DNA of 64,000 nucleotides, taken from NCBI RefSeq assembly GCF_001839655.2, contig NZ_CP056087.1, positions 5,012,638 to 5,076,637 on the forward strand, read 5' to 3'. The position numbers and the translations under genes were made by a program. Shown one piece after another: positions 37,744 through 46,028 of this stretch (positions within the stretch are counted from its first letter, which is position 1; every line of letters starts with the position of its first letter). The DNA is from Pseudomonas argentinensis. GTDB taxonomy: Bacteria > Pseudomonadota > Gammaproteobacteria > Pseudomonadales > Pseudomonadaceae. The notes beneath the pieces were generated by a model. The model did no database searches. It saw only the letters and a list, made by a program, of their open reading frames with translations, and had not been told where the DNA came from.

Positions 37744-38664
37744 ATGCTCGCATCTCTCCCTGCTCTGGTATCCCGACTGCGCCTGAAACAGCTGCGCCTG
37801 CTGATCGCCCTCGACGAGCAGGGGTCGCTGCACAAGGCCGCCGACGCCGTAGCGATCAGCCAGCCGGGGGCGACCAAGGCGCTCAACGAAATCGAATCGG
37901 CGTTCGGCACGCGGCTGTTCACCCGCACCAGTCAGGGGCTGGAGGCCAATGATCTGGGGCGTTGCGCGATCCGCTACGCGCGGCTGATCCACAGCGACCT
38001 GGCGCACCTGCGCGAGGAGATGCTCGGCATCCTGCAGGGCCAGGGCGGGCGCCTGGTGGTCGGGGTGATCATGGGTGCGGTGCCGCACCTGACCCGCGCC
38101 CTGTCGCGGTTGCGGGCGCGGCAGTCGGAGCTGTCGGTGGAAATCGTCGAGGACACCAGCGCGCGGCTGCTCAGCCTGATCGACCAGGGCCGCCTGGATC
38201 TGGCGATCTGCCGCACCAGCGTAAGCCGCCGGCCGGACGACTACGACTGCCTGAGCCTGCATGACGAGCAGCTGAAAGTGGTGGCCAATCCGGCCCATCC
38301 GCTGGCCACCACCCCAGGCCTGAGCCTGGCGCAACTGGCGGCCTACAGCTGGGTGGTGTTCCCGGCGAACATGCCGATGCGCCTGGTGCTGGAGCGGGCA
38401 TTCAGCGACGCCGAGCTGGAGTTCCCACGCTATCCGCTGGAAACCGCCTCGACCTTTGCCACCCTCATGCTGCTGGAGGATGACCCGAACCTGGTGGCAT
38501 TGATGCCGCGGGAAACCGCCCAGTCGGCGGCGCGCTCGGGCCAGCTGGCCTGCCTGGATGTGGCCCAGGTGCTGCGCAGCGAGCCTTACGGGGTGATCAG
38601 CCGCCGTGGCTCGCCGCTGTCATCGCCGGCGCGTTTGCTGCTGGAGGAGCTGCGGGCTTCGTAG
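37744..38664 (+). CDS. LysR family transcriptional regulator
   Basis: The 306-residue LTTR has an N-terminal winged HTH (RLKQLRLLIALDEQGSLHKAADAVAISQPGATKALNEIE motif region, in which SQPGATKAL marks the recognition helix) and a C-terminal periplasmic-binding-like effector domain (GVIMGAVPHLTRALSRL onward). ATG 37744 is preferred to the TTG at 37732, which would place the operator inside the gene. It diverges from the AraD1/aldehyde dehydrogenase pair and is probably their regulator. Confidence 0.9.
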   Translation: MLASLPALVSRLRLKQLRLLIALDEQGSLHKAADAVAISQPGATKALNEIESAFGTRLFTRTSQGLEANDLGRCAIRYARLIHSDLAHLREEMLGILQGQGGRLVVGVIMGAVPHLTRALSRLRARQSELSVEIVEDTSARLLSLIDQGRLDLAICRTSVSRRPDDYDCLSLHDEQLKVVANPAHPLATTPGLSLAQLAAYSWVVFPANMPMRLVLERAFSDAELEFPRYPLETASTFATLMLLEDDPNLVALMPRETAQSAARSGQLACLDVAQVLRSEPYGVISRRGSPLSSPARLLLEELRAS

Positions 38665-38725
38665 GATGGTCGGGCCGAACAGTTGAACCCATTTGGGGGG
38701 CGATGGGGCTCCTCCATCCTAGCAA

Positions 38726-38930
38726 CCTATTCGTGATCTTTCAGCCCAGGTTCGTCGATTTTGGCAGCTAAGTGGCGGAAGCAGCCGCAAGCTGCAAGCC
38801 CCAAGCTACAAGTTAAAAGCAGTCCGCAGTGCTCTAGCTTGTTCTTGCAGCTTGAGGATTGCGGCTTGAAGCTCAATGTCCGCTTTCATTTTGTAGCTGC
38901 CGCTTCATGCACATAAAGATCGTGAAAAGG
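38726..38930. mobile_element. decayed MITE-like element enclosing a heptad hairpin
   Basis: CCTATTCGTGATCTTT (38726-38741) and AAAGATCGTGAAAAGG (38915-38930) are inverted at 13 of 16 positions, with further weak inverted similarity (GGCAGCTA) just inside. The core TCACGATCT is shared with the ends of the 13143-13326 element. A heptad repeat is nested at 38783-38873. The rest of 38665-38977 shows only a CCCTAAGGG palindrome (38931-38939), possibly a transcript end for the TRAP receptor gene. Confidence 0.5.
38783..38873. repeat. heptad-periodic palindromic repeat, copy 4
   Basis: The left arm AGCCGCAAGCTGCAAGCCCC... (38783-38812) and right arm ending CTTGCAGCTTGAGGATTGCG... (about 38844-38873) are approximately inverted and share the 7-base periodicity of the copies at 5079, 10224 and 23033. 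Confidence 0.7.
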
Positions 38931-38977
38931 CCCTAAGGGTCCTTTCCCCCAAGGGCTTCGGCGGCAGCCCGACTCAA

Positions 38978-39967
38978 TCAGCGGCGATTGACCGTTTGCG
39001 CCGCGCGCAGTACGTCGGTGCCGATTTCGGCTTCGAAACGCTGCCATACCGGGCGCATCGCCTCGCGCCAGGCTTCGCGCTGCTCGGGCGTCAGGGTGAT
39101 GATCTGCGCGCGGCCGGCGGCGACCAGTTGCTCGCGGCTCTTGCGGTTGAGCTCCTCGGCGTCCTGGTTCACCTTGAAGCTGACTTCTTCGATGATCGCT
39201 TCCAGTTGGGTGCGCACCTGGTAGGGAATGCTGATCCAGAATTTGGAATTGCTGATCAGCATGTAGTTGAGTGAGCCGTGGTTGGTTTCGGTGATGAACG
39301 GCTGCACGCTGTCGAGCTTCTGGCTGGCCAGGTTCGACCAGGGGTTTTCCGCGCCCTGCACGGTGCCCTTCTGCAGCGCCGCCAGGGTTTCGCTGAAGGC
39401 CATCTTGCTGGCGGTGGCGCCCAGTTCGGCGAACTGCGCCTCCAGTACCGGCGACGGCTGGATACGGAAATTCAGGCCCTTGGCATCGGCCGGCGTCTTC
39501 AGCGCGCGGGTGGCGGAAAGCTGCTTCATGCCGTTGTTCCAGTAGGCCAGGCCGTAGATGTCGTGGCCCGCCATTGAGCGCAGCAGCTCGCGGCTCTTCT
39601 CGCGCTTCTGAAAACGCTTCACCGCCTCCAGGTCGTCGAACAGGAACGGCAGGTCGAACACCTGCAGTTGCTTGGTGTAGGCATCGAACTTGGACAGCGA
39701 CGGCGCCAGCAGCTGCACCTTGCCGTCACGCAGCGCCTGCAGCTCGTCCGCATCACCGAACAGCGTGGAGTTCGGGTACACCTCGACCTTTACCTTGTCG
39801 CCCAGGCGCTGCTCCACCAGTTCCTTGAACAGCTGTGCGCCACGGCCCTTCGGGGTGTCTTCGGCGACCACGTGGGAGAACTTGATGACGATGGGCTCGG
39901 CGGCGAACGCTGGCGTGCAGATCAGCAGCAGGGCGGACAGGGCAGTGGTGACAACGGACTTGAACAT
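38978..39967 (-). CDS. TRAP transporter solute-binding protein, DctP family (orphan)
   Basis: The 329-residue periplasmic receptor has a signal peptide (MFKSVVTTALSALLLICTPAFA|AEP) and DctP-type features: IKFSHVVAEDTPKGRGAQLFKELVE, the substrate-carboxylate arginine region KGLNFRIQPSPVLEAQF, and the late AENPWSNLASQKLDSVQ. ATG 39967 has GAGG upstream; an earlier ATG at 40000 has no signal-peptide logic. There are no dctQ or dctM permease genes next to it, so it either works with a distant permease (one ends at 63677) or is a sensor. It precedes rlmG divergently. Confidence 0.9.
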   Translation of the reverse strand: MFKSVVTTALSALLLICTPAFAAEPIVIKFSHVVAEDTPKGRGAQLFKELVEQRLGDKVKVEVYPNSTLFGDADELQALRDGKVQLLAPSLSKFDAYTKQLQVFDLPFLFDDLEAVKRFQKREKSRELLRSMAGHDIYGLAYWNNGMKQLSATRALKTPADAKGLNFRIQPSPVLEAQFAELGATASKMAFSETLAALQKGTVQGAENPWSNLASQKLDSVQPFITETNHGSLNYMLISNSKFWISIPYQVRTQLEAIIEEVSFKVNQDAEELNRKSREQLVAAGRAQIITLTPEQREAWREAMRPVWQRFEAEIGTDVLRAAQTVNRR

Positions 39968-40269
39968 GCAACACCTCGGCAATAGCAGACAGCGGCGCAT
40001 GCGCGAGGCAGCACCTGAGGGAAATGGGTTTCGAATGACCTGCGATGAGGTCGCTGTCGGCTAGGCCCGGCGCGGAGCGCGGGTGTCCGACTATTATTGG
40101 AGGGCTGCGCAGAGGGCGCGCTGAAAAGGCGCCCGGTCTGGCAGGGGCGCGATTCTTGTCCATCCTCCGCCGCAGAACAAGCGCAATAACGCCAACTGCT
40201 GCACAGCTTGAAGATTCAATGCCCGTGCCGTGGCAGAATGCGCCCCGCCACGCCCACCACGAGATCAGC

Positions 40270-41391
40270 ATGTCGTCGTCCTTCGTCACCCCGTTCGCCA
40301 CCCTCGACCTGCAGCGCCAGCCCGAGCAACCCGGCATGCCGCTGCAGGCCTTCGACGCCGCCGATGCCTACCTGCTGGAGCAGGTGCAAACGCTGCCGAG
40401 TACCGGGCACGTGCTGCTGCTCAACGACAGCTTCGGCGCCCTGGCCTGTGCCCTGGCCGGTCGTGCCCGGGTGACCAGCAGCAACGACTCGCACCTCGGC
40501 CACCTGGCGCTGCGCCTCAACCTGGCGCGTAACGGTTTGGCCGAGGACGCGGTGACCTTCGTGCCAGCCAGCGAGCCGGTAAGCGGCCCGTTCGATATGG
40601 TGCTGATCCGTGTGCCAAAAACCCTGGCGCTGCTGGAAGAACAACTGATCCGTCTGCACGCTCAGCTGGCGCCAGACGCCCAGGTGATCGCCGGGGCGAT
40701 GATCAAGCACCTGCCGCGCGCCGCTGGCGACCTGCTGGAGAAGTACATCGGCCCGGTGCAGGCCTCGCTGGCGGTGAAGAAGGCCCGCCTGCTGCATGCC
40801 ACACCTGAGGCCAAGCCGGCGGCCAAGTCGCCCTACCCGACCCGCTACCGCCTCGACAAACCGGCGCTGGAACTCAGCAACCACGCCAACCTGTTCTGCC
40901 GCGAAGGCCTGGATATCGGCACCCGCGCCTTCCTGCCGCACCTGCCACGCCATCTGGACAATCGCCGGGTGGCCGACCTGGGCTGCGGCAACGGCGTGCT
41001 GGGCATCGTCTATGCCCTCGGCAGCCCCCAGGCGGAACTGACCCTGGTGGACGAGTCCTATATGGCGGTGCAATCCGCCGCCGAGAACTGGCAGGCGGCG
41101 CTGGGCGAACGCCCGGTGACCATCCGCGCCGGTGACGGCCTGGCCGAGCAGCCCGAAGACTCGCTGGATCTGGTGCTGTGCAACCCGCCCTTCCACCAGC
41201 AGCAGGTGGTCGGCGACTTCCTCGCCTGGCGCATGTTCCAGCAGGCACGCAGCGCGCTGGTCACCGGTGGCGAGCTGTGGATCGTCGGCAACCGCCACCT
41301 GGGCTACCACGCCAAGCTGGCGCGGTTGTTCCGTGGCGTCGAGCAGGTGGCGGCCACGCCGAAGTTCGTGGTGCTCAAGGCGACGAAGTAG
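40270..41391 (+). CDS. rlmG: 23S rRNA (guanine1835-N2)-methyltransferase RlmG
   Basis: RlmG methylates G1835 in 23S rRNA using SAM. The 373-residue protein has the duplicated methyltransferase-like layout of the RsmC/RlmG family. The inactive N-terminal half (LLLNDSFGALACALAG) is followed by the catalytic half with VADLGCGNGVLGIV and the amine-methylating NPPFHQQQ motif. ATG 40270 (MSSSFVTPFATLDLQRQPEQPG) fits the family start; the frame is open further upstream without conservation. Confidence 0.92.
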   Translation: MSSSFVTPFATLDLQRQPEQPGMPLQAFDAADAYLLEQVQTLPSTGHVLLLNDSFGALACALAGRARVTSSNDSHLGHLALRLNLARNGLAEDAVTFVPASEPVSGPFDMVLIRVPKTLALLEEQLIRLHAQLAPDAQVIAGAMIKHLPRAAGDLLEKYIGPVQASLAVKKARLLHATPEAKPAAKSPYPTRYRLDKPALELSNHANLFCREGLDIGTRAFLPHLPRHLDNRRVADLGCGNGVLGIVYALGSPQAELTLVDESYMAVQSAAENWQAALGERPVTIRAGDGLAEQPEDSLDLVLCNPPFHQQQVVGDFLAWRMFQQARSALVTGGELWIVGNRHLGYHAKLARLFRGVEQVAATPKFVVLKATK

Positions 41392-41489
41392 GCATCAGTA
41401 TCGCGGCGCCTGCTGCCCCGGGTATCGCTGTGCTAGCAAAGTCACTCGCAGCCTGCGGTTGAGCGCGGCGATACCCAGGGATCTTTCTC

Positions 41490-42341
41490 TCAGTCGATCA
41501 GGCCATTGCCGTCATAGAACGGATAGGGCCCCGGGTATTCACCAAATACGCCGGTGTGGGTAACCAGGCCATGCTCGGCGTGCCAGTGGTGCAGCAGGTA
41601 GCCAGGTGGCTCCAGGTTGAAGTGGGCCGGCGCGCTGGGCTGCAGGTCCAGCACGATCTGGTGGGAAACTCCGGGGCACACGCAACTCAGGCTGCCGGCA
41701 AAACGCCGCTGGATCGGGCGATGCAGGTGCCCGCAGAGCAGCCGCTCCACCTGCGGATGACCGCCGATCAACCACTCCAGCGCCGCCGCGTTGCCAAACG
41801 GCTCGCGGTCCATATGGCCGATACCGCTGATGAATGGCGGGTGGTGCAGGATCAGCACCGTCGGCACCTGCGGGCGCAGCGCCAGCTGGGCGTCCAGCCA
41901 GCGCAGCTGGCTGTCCTGCAGTTGCCCGCCATGGCTGCCGGGAATCGTCGTGTCCAGGCCGATCAGGCGCACGGGATGGCTATCGACGACCCAGTCCAGC
42001 GGCGCCTCAGGCGACTGCGGCAGGTAGGCGTGATCGGCAAAGGCGGCCAGCAGGTGGGCGCGATCATCATGATTGCCCGGCACCAGGTAACAGGGCATGG
42101 CCAGGCGTTGCAGCTCCGGGCGCAGCACGGCGTATTCGTCGGGGTGGCCGAAGTCCACCAGGTCACCGCTGATGACCACGATGTCCGGGCGTGGCTGGCT
42201 GGCGTTGAGCTGGTCGACCGCGCGGCGCAGCGCCGCCAGGGTATCGACCACCCCGTAACTCGGCTTGCCGCCGGCCTTGAGGTGCAGGTCGCTGATCTGC
42301 GCAATGAGGAAGGTCGGAATGCTGGGGATGACATCAGGCAT
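41490..42341 (-). CDS. GpdQ-like metallophosphodiesterase
   Basis: The 283-residue calcineurin-like phosphoesterase has its binuclear metal motifs in order: ISDLHLKAGGK, SGDLVDFG, PGNHDDR, ILHHPP, and CGHLH. The sequence layout follows the glycerophosphodiesterase GpdQ (for example YGVVDTLAALRRAVDQLN and the closing GEYPGPYPFYDGNG), more than cAMP phosphodiesterase CpdA. There is no signal peptide, so it is cytoplasmic. It overlaps the ABC ATPase gene by eight bases and ends a LacI-SBP-permease-permease-ATPase operon, suggesting it hydrolyses the imported compound. Substrate identity is inference. Confidence 0.82.
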   Translation of the reverse strand: MPDVIPSIPTFLIAQISDLHLKAGGKPSYGVVDTLAALRRAVDQLNASQPRPDIVVISGDLVDFGHPDEYAVLRPELQRLAMPCYLVPGNHDDRAHLLAAFADHAYLPQSPEAPLDWVVDSHPVRLIGLDTTIPGSHGGQLQDSQLRWLDAQLALRPQVPTVLILHHPPFISGIGHMDREPFGNAAALEWLIGGHPQVERLLCGHLHRPIQRRFAGSLSCVCPGVSHQIVLDLQPSAPAHFNLEPPGYLLHHWHAEHGLVTHTGVFGEYPGPYPFYDGNGLID

Positions 42342-43365
42342 TGAGGCTGAACACTCGTTGGGGCTCGACGGCCAGGTTGATCAAATCGCCGGGGGCATGC
42401 AGACGGTCGTCGCTGCTGTCCACCGCCAGCGGCTGCGCGCCGCCCACGTCCACCAGCAGGCGGCTCTGCGCGCCCTGGAAGAATTGCCCGAGCAGCCGCC
42501 CGCGCACATGGCCGGGGGCACTGGTCACCTGCAGGTGCTCGGGCCGGCAATACAGAGTGGTTGGCAGCTCGCTGGCGCTCCACGGCAACTCGCCGCCGTT
42601 GACCTGCACGCCGTTGGCCGTGCGGCCGAGTACCGCGAAGGCATTCAGGGTGCCGATGAAATTCGCCACGAAGGCATTGGCCGGCTGCTGATAGAGCGCC
42701 CGCGGCGTGGCCAGCTGCGCGATGCGCCCGCGCTCCATGACCAGAATGCGGTCGCCCAGGGCCATGGCTTCGCCCTGGTCGTGGGTGACGAACACCGCGG
42801 TGATGGCCAGCTCGCGCAGCAACTGGCCCAGCTCGCTGCGCAGGCGCTCGCGCAACTGGGCATCGAGGGCCGCCAGCGGTTCATCGAGCAGCAGTACCCG
42901 CGGGCGTGGCGCCACCGCGCGGGCCAGGGCAACGCGCTGGCGCTGGCCACCGGACAGCTCGTGGATCGCACGATGGCCATAGCCCTGCAGGCCGACCAGT
43001 TCGAGCAGTTCGGCGCAGCGCTGTTCCCGGTCGGCGCGGGGCACCTTGCGCACCTTCAGGCCATAACCGATGTTGTCGGCCACGTTGAGATTGGGAAACA
43101 GCGCGTAGTTCTGGAACACCATACCCACGTCGCGGCGCTCGATGGGCAACGGCGTGACATCACGCCCGGCGAACAGCACCTGCCCGGCATCCGGACGCTC
43201 GAGCCCGGCGATCAGGCGCAGCGTGGTGGTCTTGCCGCAGCCGGACGGGCCGAGGATGGCCAGGGTCTCGCCGGCGTGGATCTCCAGGCTCAGGTCGTCC
43301 ACGGCGACGGTGCCGTCGGCGAACGCCTTGCGGCAGTTGTGCAGGCGAATGGAGGTAGCGGTCAT
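42334..43365 (-). CDS. ABC transporter ATP-binding protein (PotA/FbpC type)
   Basis: The 343-residue ATPase has Walker A GPSGCGKTTT, Q-loop (VFQNYALFPN), signature LSGGQRQRVALARA, Walker B RVLLLDEPLAALD, H-loop FVTHDQGEAMA, and a C-terminal TOBE regulatory domain (about 280-340). It energises the two permeases encoded upstream (four-base overlap). Relatives carry spermidine/putrescine, Fe3+ or 2-aminoethylphosphonate. The linked phosphodiesterase points to a phosphodiester or phosphonate ligand. Confidence 0.9.
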   Translation of the reverse strand: MTATSIRLHNCRKAFADGTVAVDDLSLEIHAGETLAILGPSGCGKTTTLRLIAGLERPDAGQVLFAGRDVTPLPIERRDVGMVFQNYALFPNLNVADNIGYGLKVRKVPRADREQRCAELLELVGLQGYGHRAIHELSGGQRQRVALARAVAPRPRVLLLDEPLAALDAQLRERLRSELGQLLRELAITAVFVTHDQGEAMALGDRILVMERGRIAQLATPRALYQQPANAFVANFIGTLNAFAVLGRTANGVQVNGGELPWSASELPTTLYCRPEHLQVTSAPGHVRGRLLGQFFQGAQSRLLVDVGGAQPLAVDSSDDRLHAPGDLINLAVEPQRVFSLNA

Positions 43366-44156
43366 CGTTGGTCTCCACGGGACAGGCGGGCGCTGATAGC
43401 CTGCAGGGCGATCAGCAGCGGCACGATCATCAGCAGGAACAGCAGGGTGTAGGCGCTGGCGACTTCCAGCCGCGCCGAGGCGTAGCTGTCGGCCAGCCCC
43501 ACCGGCAGGGTCTTGGTCATCGGCGTGTGGAGCATCCAGGTCAGGTTGAATTCGCCCAGTGACAGGGTGACGACCATCAGCACCCCGGCGAGGATGCCCG
43601 CACGGCAGTTGGGCACCACCACGGTAAAGAAGCGCCGCAACGGGCCGGCGCCGAGACTGGCGGCGGCATCTTCCAGGGTCGGCAGGTTCTGGCGCTGCAT
43701 CACCGCCATTACCGGGCGCACCAGAAACGGCAGGGTGAACAGCACGTGGCCGACCAGAATGAACAGCCAGCTGCCACGAAAGCCGCCGAGATGACCGTAG
43801 GTGAGCAGCAACGCCAGCGCACTGGCCAGGCCGGGCATCGCCACCGGCAGCACCATCAGTTCCTCGAAGGCGCGGCTGAAGCGGTTGTTCATGCGCACCA
43901 GGGCGTAAGCCGCCGGCACGCCGATCACGCACACGCAAAGGGCGCAGGCCAGCGCCAGTTGCAGCGACAGCCACACCGTCGGTGAATAGGCCTGCCAGAC
44001 CTGCGCGAGCCAGTCGAGGGTCAGGCCGCTGGACAGCCCCTGGAAGTAATTGCGGGTCAGCCCGGCGAGCAGCGACAGCAGCACCGGCACCAGCATGAAG
44101 GCGCAGACCAGGCAGGTGAAGATCAACTGCGCGGCAAACAGCGTCGAGCGTTTCAT
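43362..44156 (-). CDS. ABC transporter permease (second subunit)
   Basis: The 264-residue inner-membrane protein has about six spans. The ATPase-contacting EAA loop reads EDAAASLGAGPLRRFFTVVVPN. ATG 44156 (MKRSTLFAAQLIFTCLVCAF) is chosen over an earlier in-frame start because of its four-base overlap with the upstream permease. It forms a heterodimeric channel with the product of 44153-45022. Confidence 0.88.
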   Translation of the reverse strand: MKRSTLFAAQLIFTCLVCAFMLVPVLLSLLAGLTRNYFQGLSSGLTLDWLAQVWQAYSPTVWLSLQLALACALCVCVIGVPAAYALVRMNNRFSRAFEELMVLPVAMPGLASALALLLTYGHLGGFRGSWLFILVGHVLFTLPFLVRPVMAVMQRQNLPTLEDAAASLGAGPLRRFFTVVVPNCRAGILAGVLMVVTLSLGEFNLTWMLHTPMTKTLPVGLADSYASARLEVASAYTLLFLLMIVPLLIALQAISARLSRGDQR

Positions 44157-45022
44157 AGCAGCCCTCCGGCGTTGCGCACCCACTTCCTGACCACCAGCAG
44201 CACCGCCCAGGTCAGCGCACCGAGGAGCACCGACAGCGCGGCGGCCACGCTGAAGTTGGCGTAGTTGGTGAACACGTTGTAGATCGCCACGGGCGTGACG
44301 TTGAGCTGGGTGCCCAGGGTGAAGGCGGTACCGAACGCGCCCATCGAGGTTGCGAAGCAGATCGCGCCGCAGGACACCAGCGCCGGCATCAGCCCTGGCA
44401 CGATCACGTCCCAGGTGACCCGCCAGTGGCCCGCGCCCAGCGAGCGGGCGGCTTCCTCCAGGCTGGCGTCGAGGCTTTCACTGGCGGCCATCACGGTGAG
44501 GATCACCCGCGGTATGGAGAAGTACAGGTAGCCGAGAAACAGCCCGGCCAGGGAATAGGCGAACACCCAGCGCTCGCCCACCAGCCCCAGGCCCAGCGCC
44601 GCGAACACGCCCTGGCGGCCGGCCAGCAGAATCACCAGAAAACCCACTACCACGCCGGGAAATGCCAGGGGAAAGGTCAGCAGGGCGACCAGCGCCGAAC
44701 GGCCGAAGAAGCGCTGGCGGGCGAGAAACACCCCGCTGATGCTGCCCACCAGCAGTGCCGCCAGGGTCACCGTGGCGGCCAGCACGCTGGTCTGCGCCAG
44801 GCTGCTCAGATATTGGCCGCTGCTCAGCACCTGCCAGTAGCCACTGCCCGCCCCGCCGCGACTTTCGCCGCCAAGCAGCACCAGATGGGCCAGCGGCAGT
44901 ATCCAGAAGGCCAGCAACACGGCAGCAGCCGGCACCAGCGCCACGGCAGCCCCCGGCCGCCAGCGCCACAGCGGCCTGCTATCGGCCTTTACGGCAGCGC
45001 GGTTGCTCAGGGCGCTGCTCAC
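44153..45022 (-). CDS. ABC transporter permease (first subunit)
   Basis: The 289-residue inner-membrane protein has about six spans after a basic N-terminus. The EAA motif reads EEAARSLGAGHWRVTWDVIVPG. It belongs to the binding-protein-dependent transport permease family, type I fold. It is tightly packed between the solute-binding protein gene (stop one base upstream of its start) and the second permease (ATGA-type overlap). Confidence 0.88.
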   Translation of the reverse strand: MSSALSNRAAVKADSRPLWRWRPGAAVALVPAAAVLLAFWILPLAHLVLLGGESRGGAGSGYWQVLSSGQYLSSLAQTSVLAATVTLAALLVGSISGVFLARQRFFGRSALVALLTFPLAFPGVVVGFLVILLAGRQGVFAALGLGLVGERWVFAYSLAGLFLGYLYFSIPRVILTVMAASESLDASLEEAARSLGAGHWRVTWDVIVPGLMPALVSCGAICFATSMGAFGTAFTLGTQLNVTPVAIYNVFTNYANFSVAAALSVLLGALTWAVLLVVRKWVRNAGGLL

Positions 45023-45023
45023 C

Positions 45024-46028
45024 TCAGCGCACCTCTTTCAGGTAACGCGCGGCGAAGGCTTCCTGCACCGCAGCCATCTTCTGGTAATCGACCACGCCGG
45101 CGCGGGCGTAGTCACTTTCCGGCAGGAAGCGCGCCGCCACCTCGGCGGGCATCTGCACCGGGCGCACCGGCCGCAGGTAGGCATTGGCCCACAGCGCCTG
45201 GCCCTGGTCGGAGAGCACGAAGTCCAGCACCTTCTCGGCGTTGGCGCGGTGCGGCGCGTTGTCCACCACGCTCATCACGTAGGGCACGCTGATGCTGCCT
45301 TCGCTCGGAATCACGAAGGCCACATTGGCCTGGTCCTTGTAGCGCGCGCGGTAGGCGTTGAAGTCGTAGTCGACGAGGATCGGCAGCTCACCGGACAGCA
45401 CCCGCGCATAGGCGGTCTGCTTGGGCACGACCGGCGAATTGCCGGCCAGCTTCTTGAAGTAGTCGATGGCCGGGGTGAAGTCGTCGAGGTCGCCGCCCAT
45501 GGCGCGGTTGATCGCTACCGCCGACACGTAGCCGACGAAGGCGCTGGACGGGTCGAGATAACCGACCATGCCCTTGTACTCGGGCTTGAGCAGGTCGGCC
45601 CAGCTTTGCGGCACCGGCAGGCCGCCGAGCGCATCGACGTTGACCATGATGCCCAGGGTGCCGGAATGGATGGCGAACCAGTGCCCTTCAGGGTCTTTCA
45701 GCCCGGCCGGAATGTCGTCCCAGCCCTTTGGCTTGTAGCTGCCGACCACCCCGGCGTTCTGCGCCTGCAGGCCGAAGGTCACCCCGTAATACACCACGTC
45801 GGCCATCGGCGCCGCGCGCTCGGCCACTAGCTGTGCCAGGGCCTGGCCGGAGTTCTTGTTGTCCAGCGGCACCTTCACGCCGGTGTTCTCGGCAATCGCG
45901 GCGAGCTGCGCGCCCCAGTCCGCCCACTCCGGCGGGCAGTTGTAGCAGATCGCCGTCTCGGCGGCCTGGCTCAGGCTGGCGGTACCGCACAGCAGCAGGG
46001 CTGCAAGGGTTTTACGGAAGCGGGTCAT
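45024..46028 (-). CDS. ABC transporter periplasmic substrate-binding protein (type 2, Fe3+/phosphonate-like)
   Basis: The 334-residue protein has a signal peptide (MTRFRKTLAALLLCGTASLS|QAAE). The mature part starts ETAICYNCPPEWADWG, includes ADVVYYGVTFGLQAQNAGVV and a typical SBP second lobe (GELPILVDYDFNAYRARY). The family includes binders of ferric iron, 2-aminoethylphosphonate and phosphoglycerates, and the ligand is not clear from the sequence. The gene start overlaps the end of the LacI-type regulator gene by 17 bases, so regulator and transporter are on one message. Confidence 0.87.
   Translation of the reverse strand: MTRFRKTLAALLLCGTASLSQAAETAICYNCPPEWADWGAQLAAIAENTGVKVPLDNKNSGQALAQLVAERAAPMADVVYYGVTFGLQAQNAGVVGSYKPKGWDDIPAGLKDPEGHWFAIHSGTLGIMVNVDALGGLPVPQSWADLLKPEYKGMVGYLDPSSAFVGYVSAVAINRAMGGDLDDFTPAIDYFKKLAGNSPVVPKQTAYARVLSGELPILVDYDFNAYRARYKDQANVAFVIPSEGSISVPYVMSVVDNAPHRANAEKVLDFVLSDQGQALWANAYLRPVRPVQMPAEVAARFLPESDYARAGVVDYQKMAAVQEAFAARYLKEVR

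Noticed and set aside
38783..38873. CRISPR array
   Set aside because: The 7-base periodic repeats are too short and form one palindrome. There are no unique spacers and no cas genes anywhere in the window.
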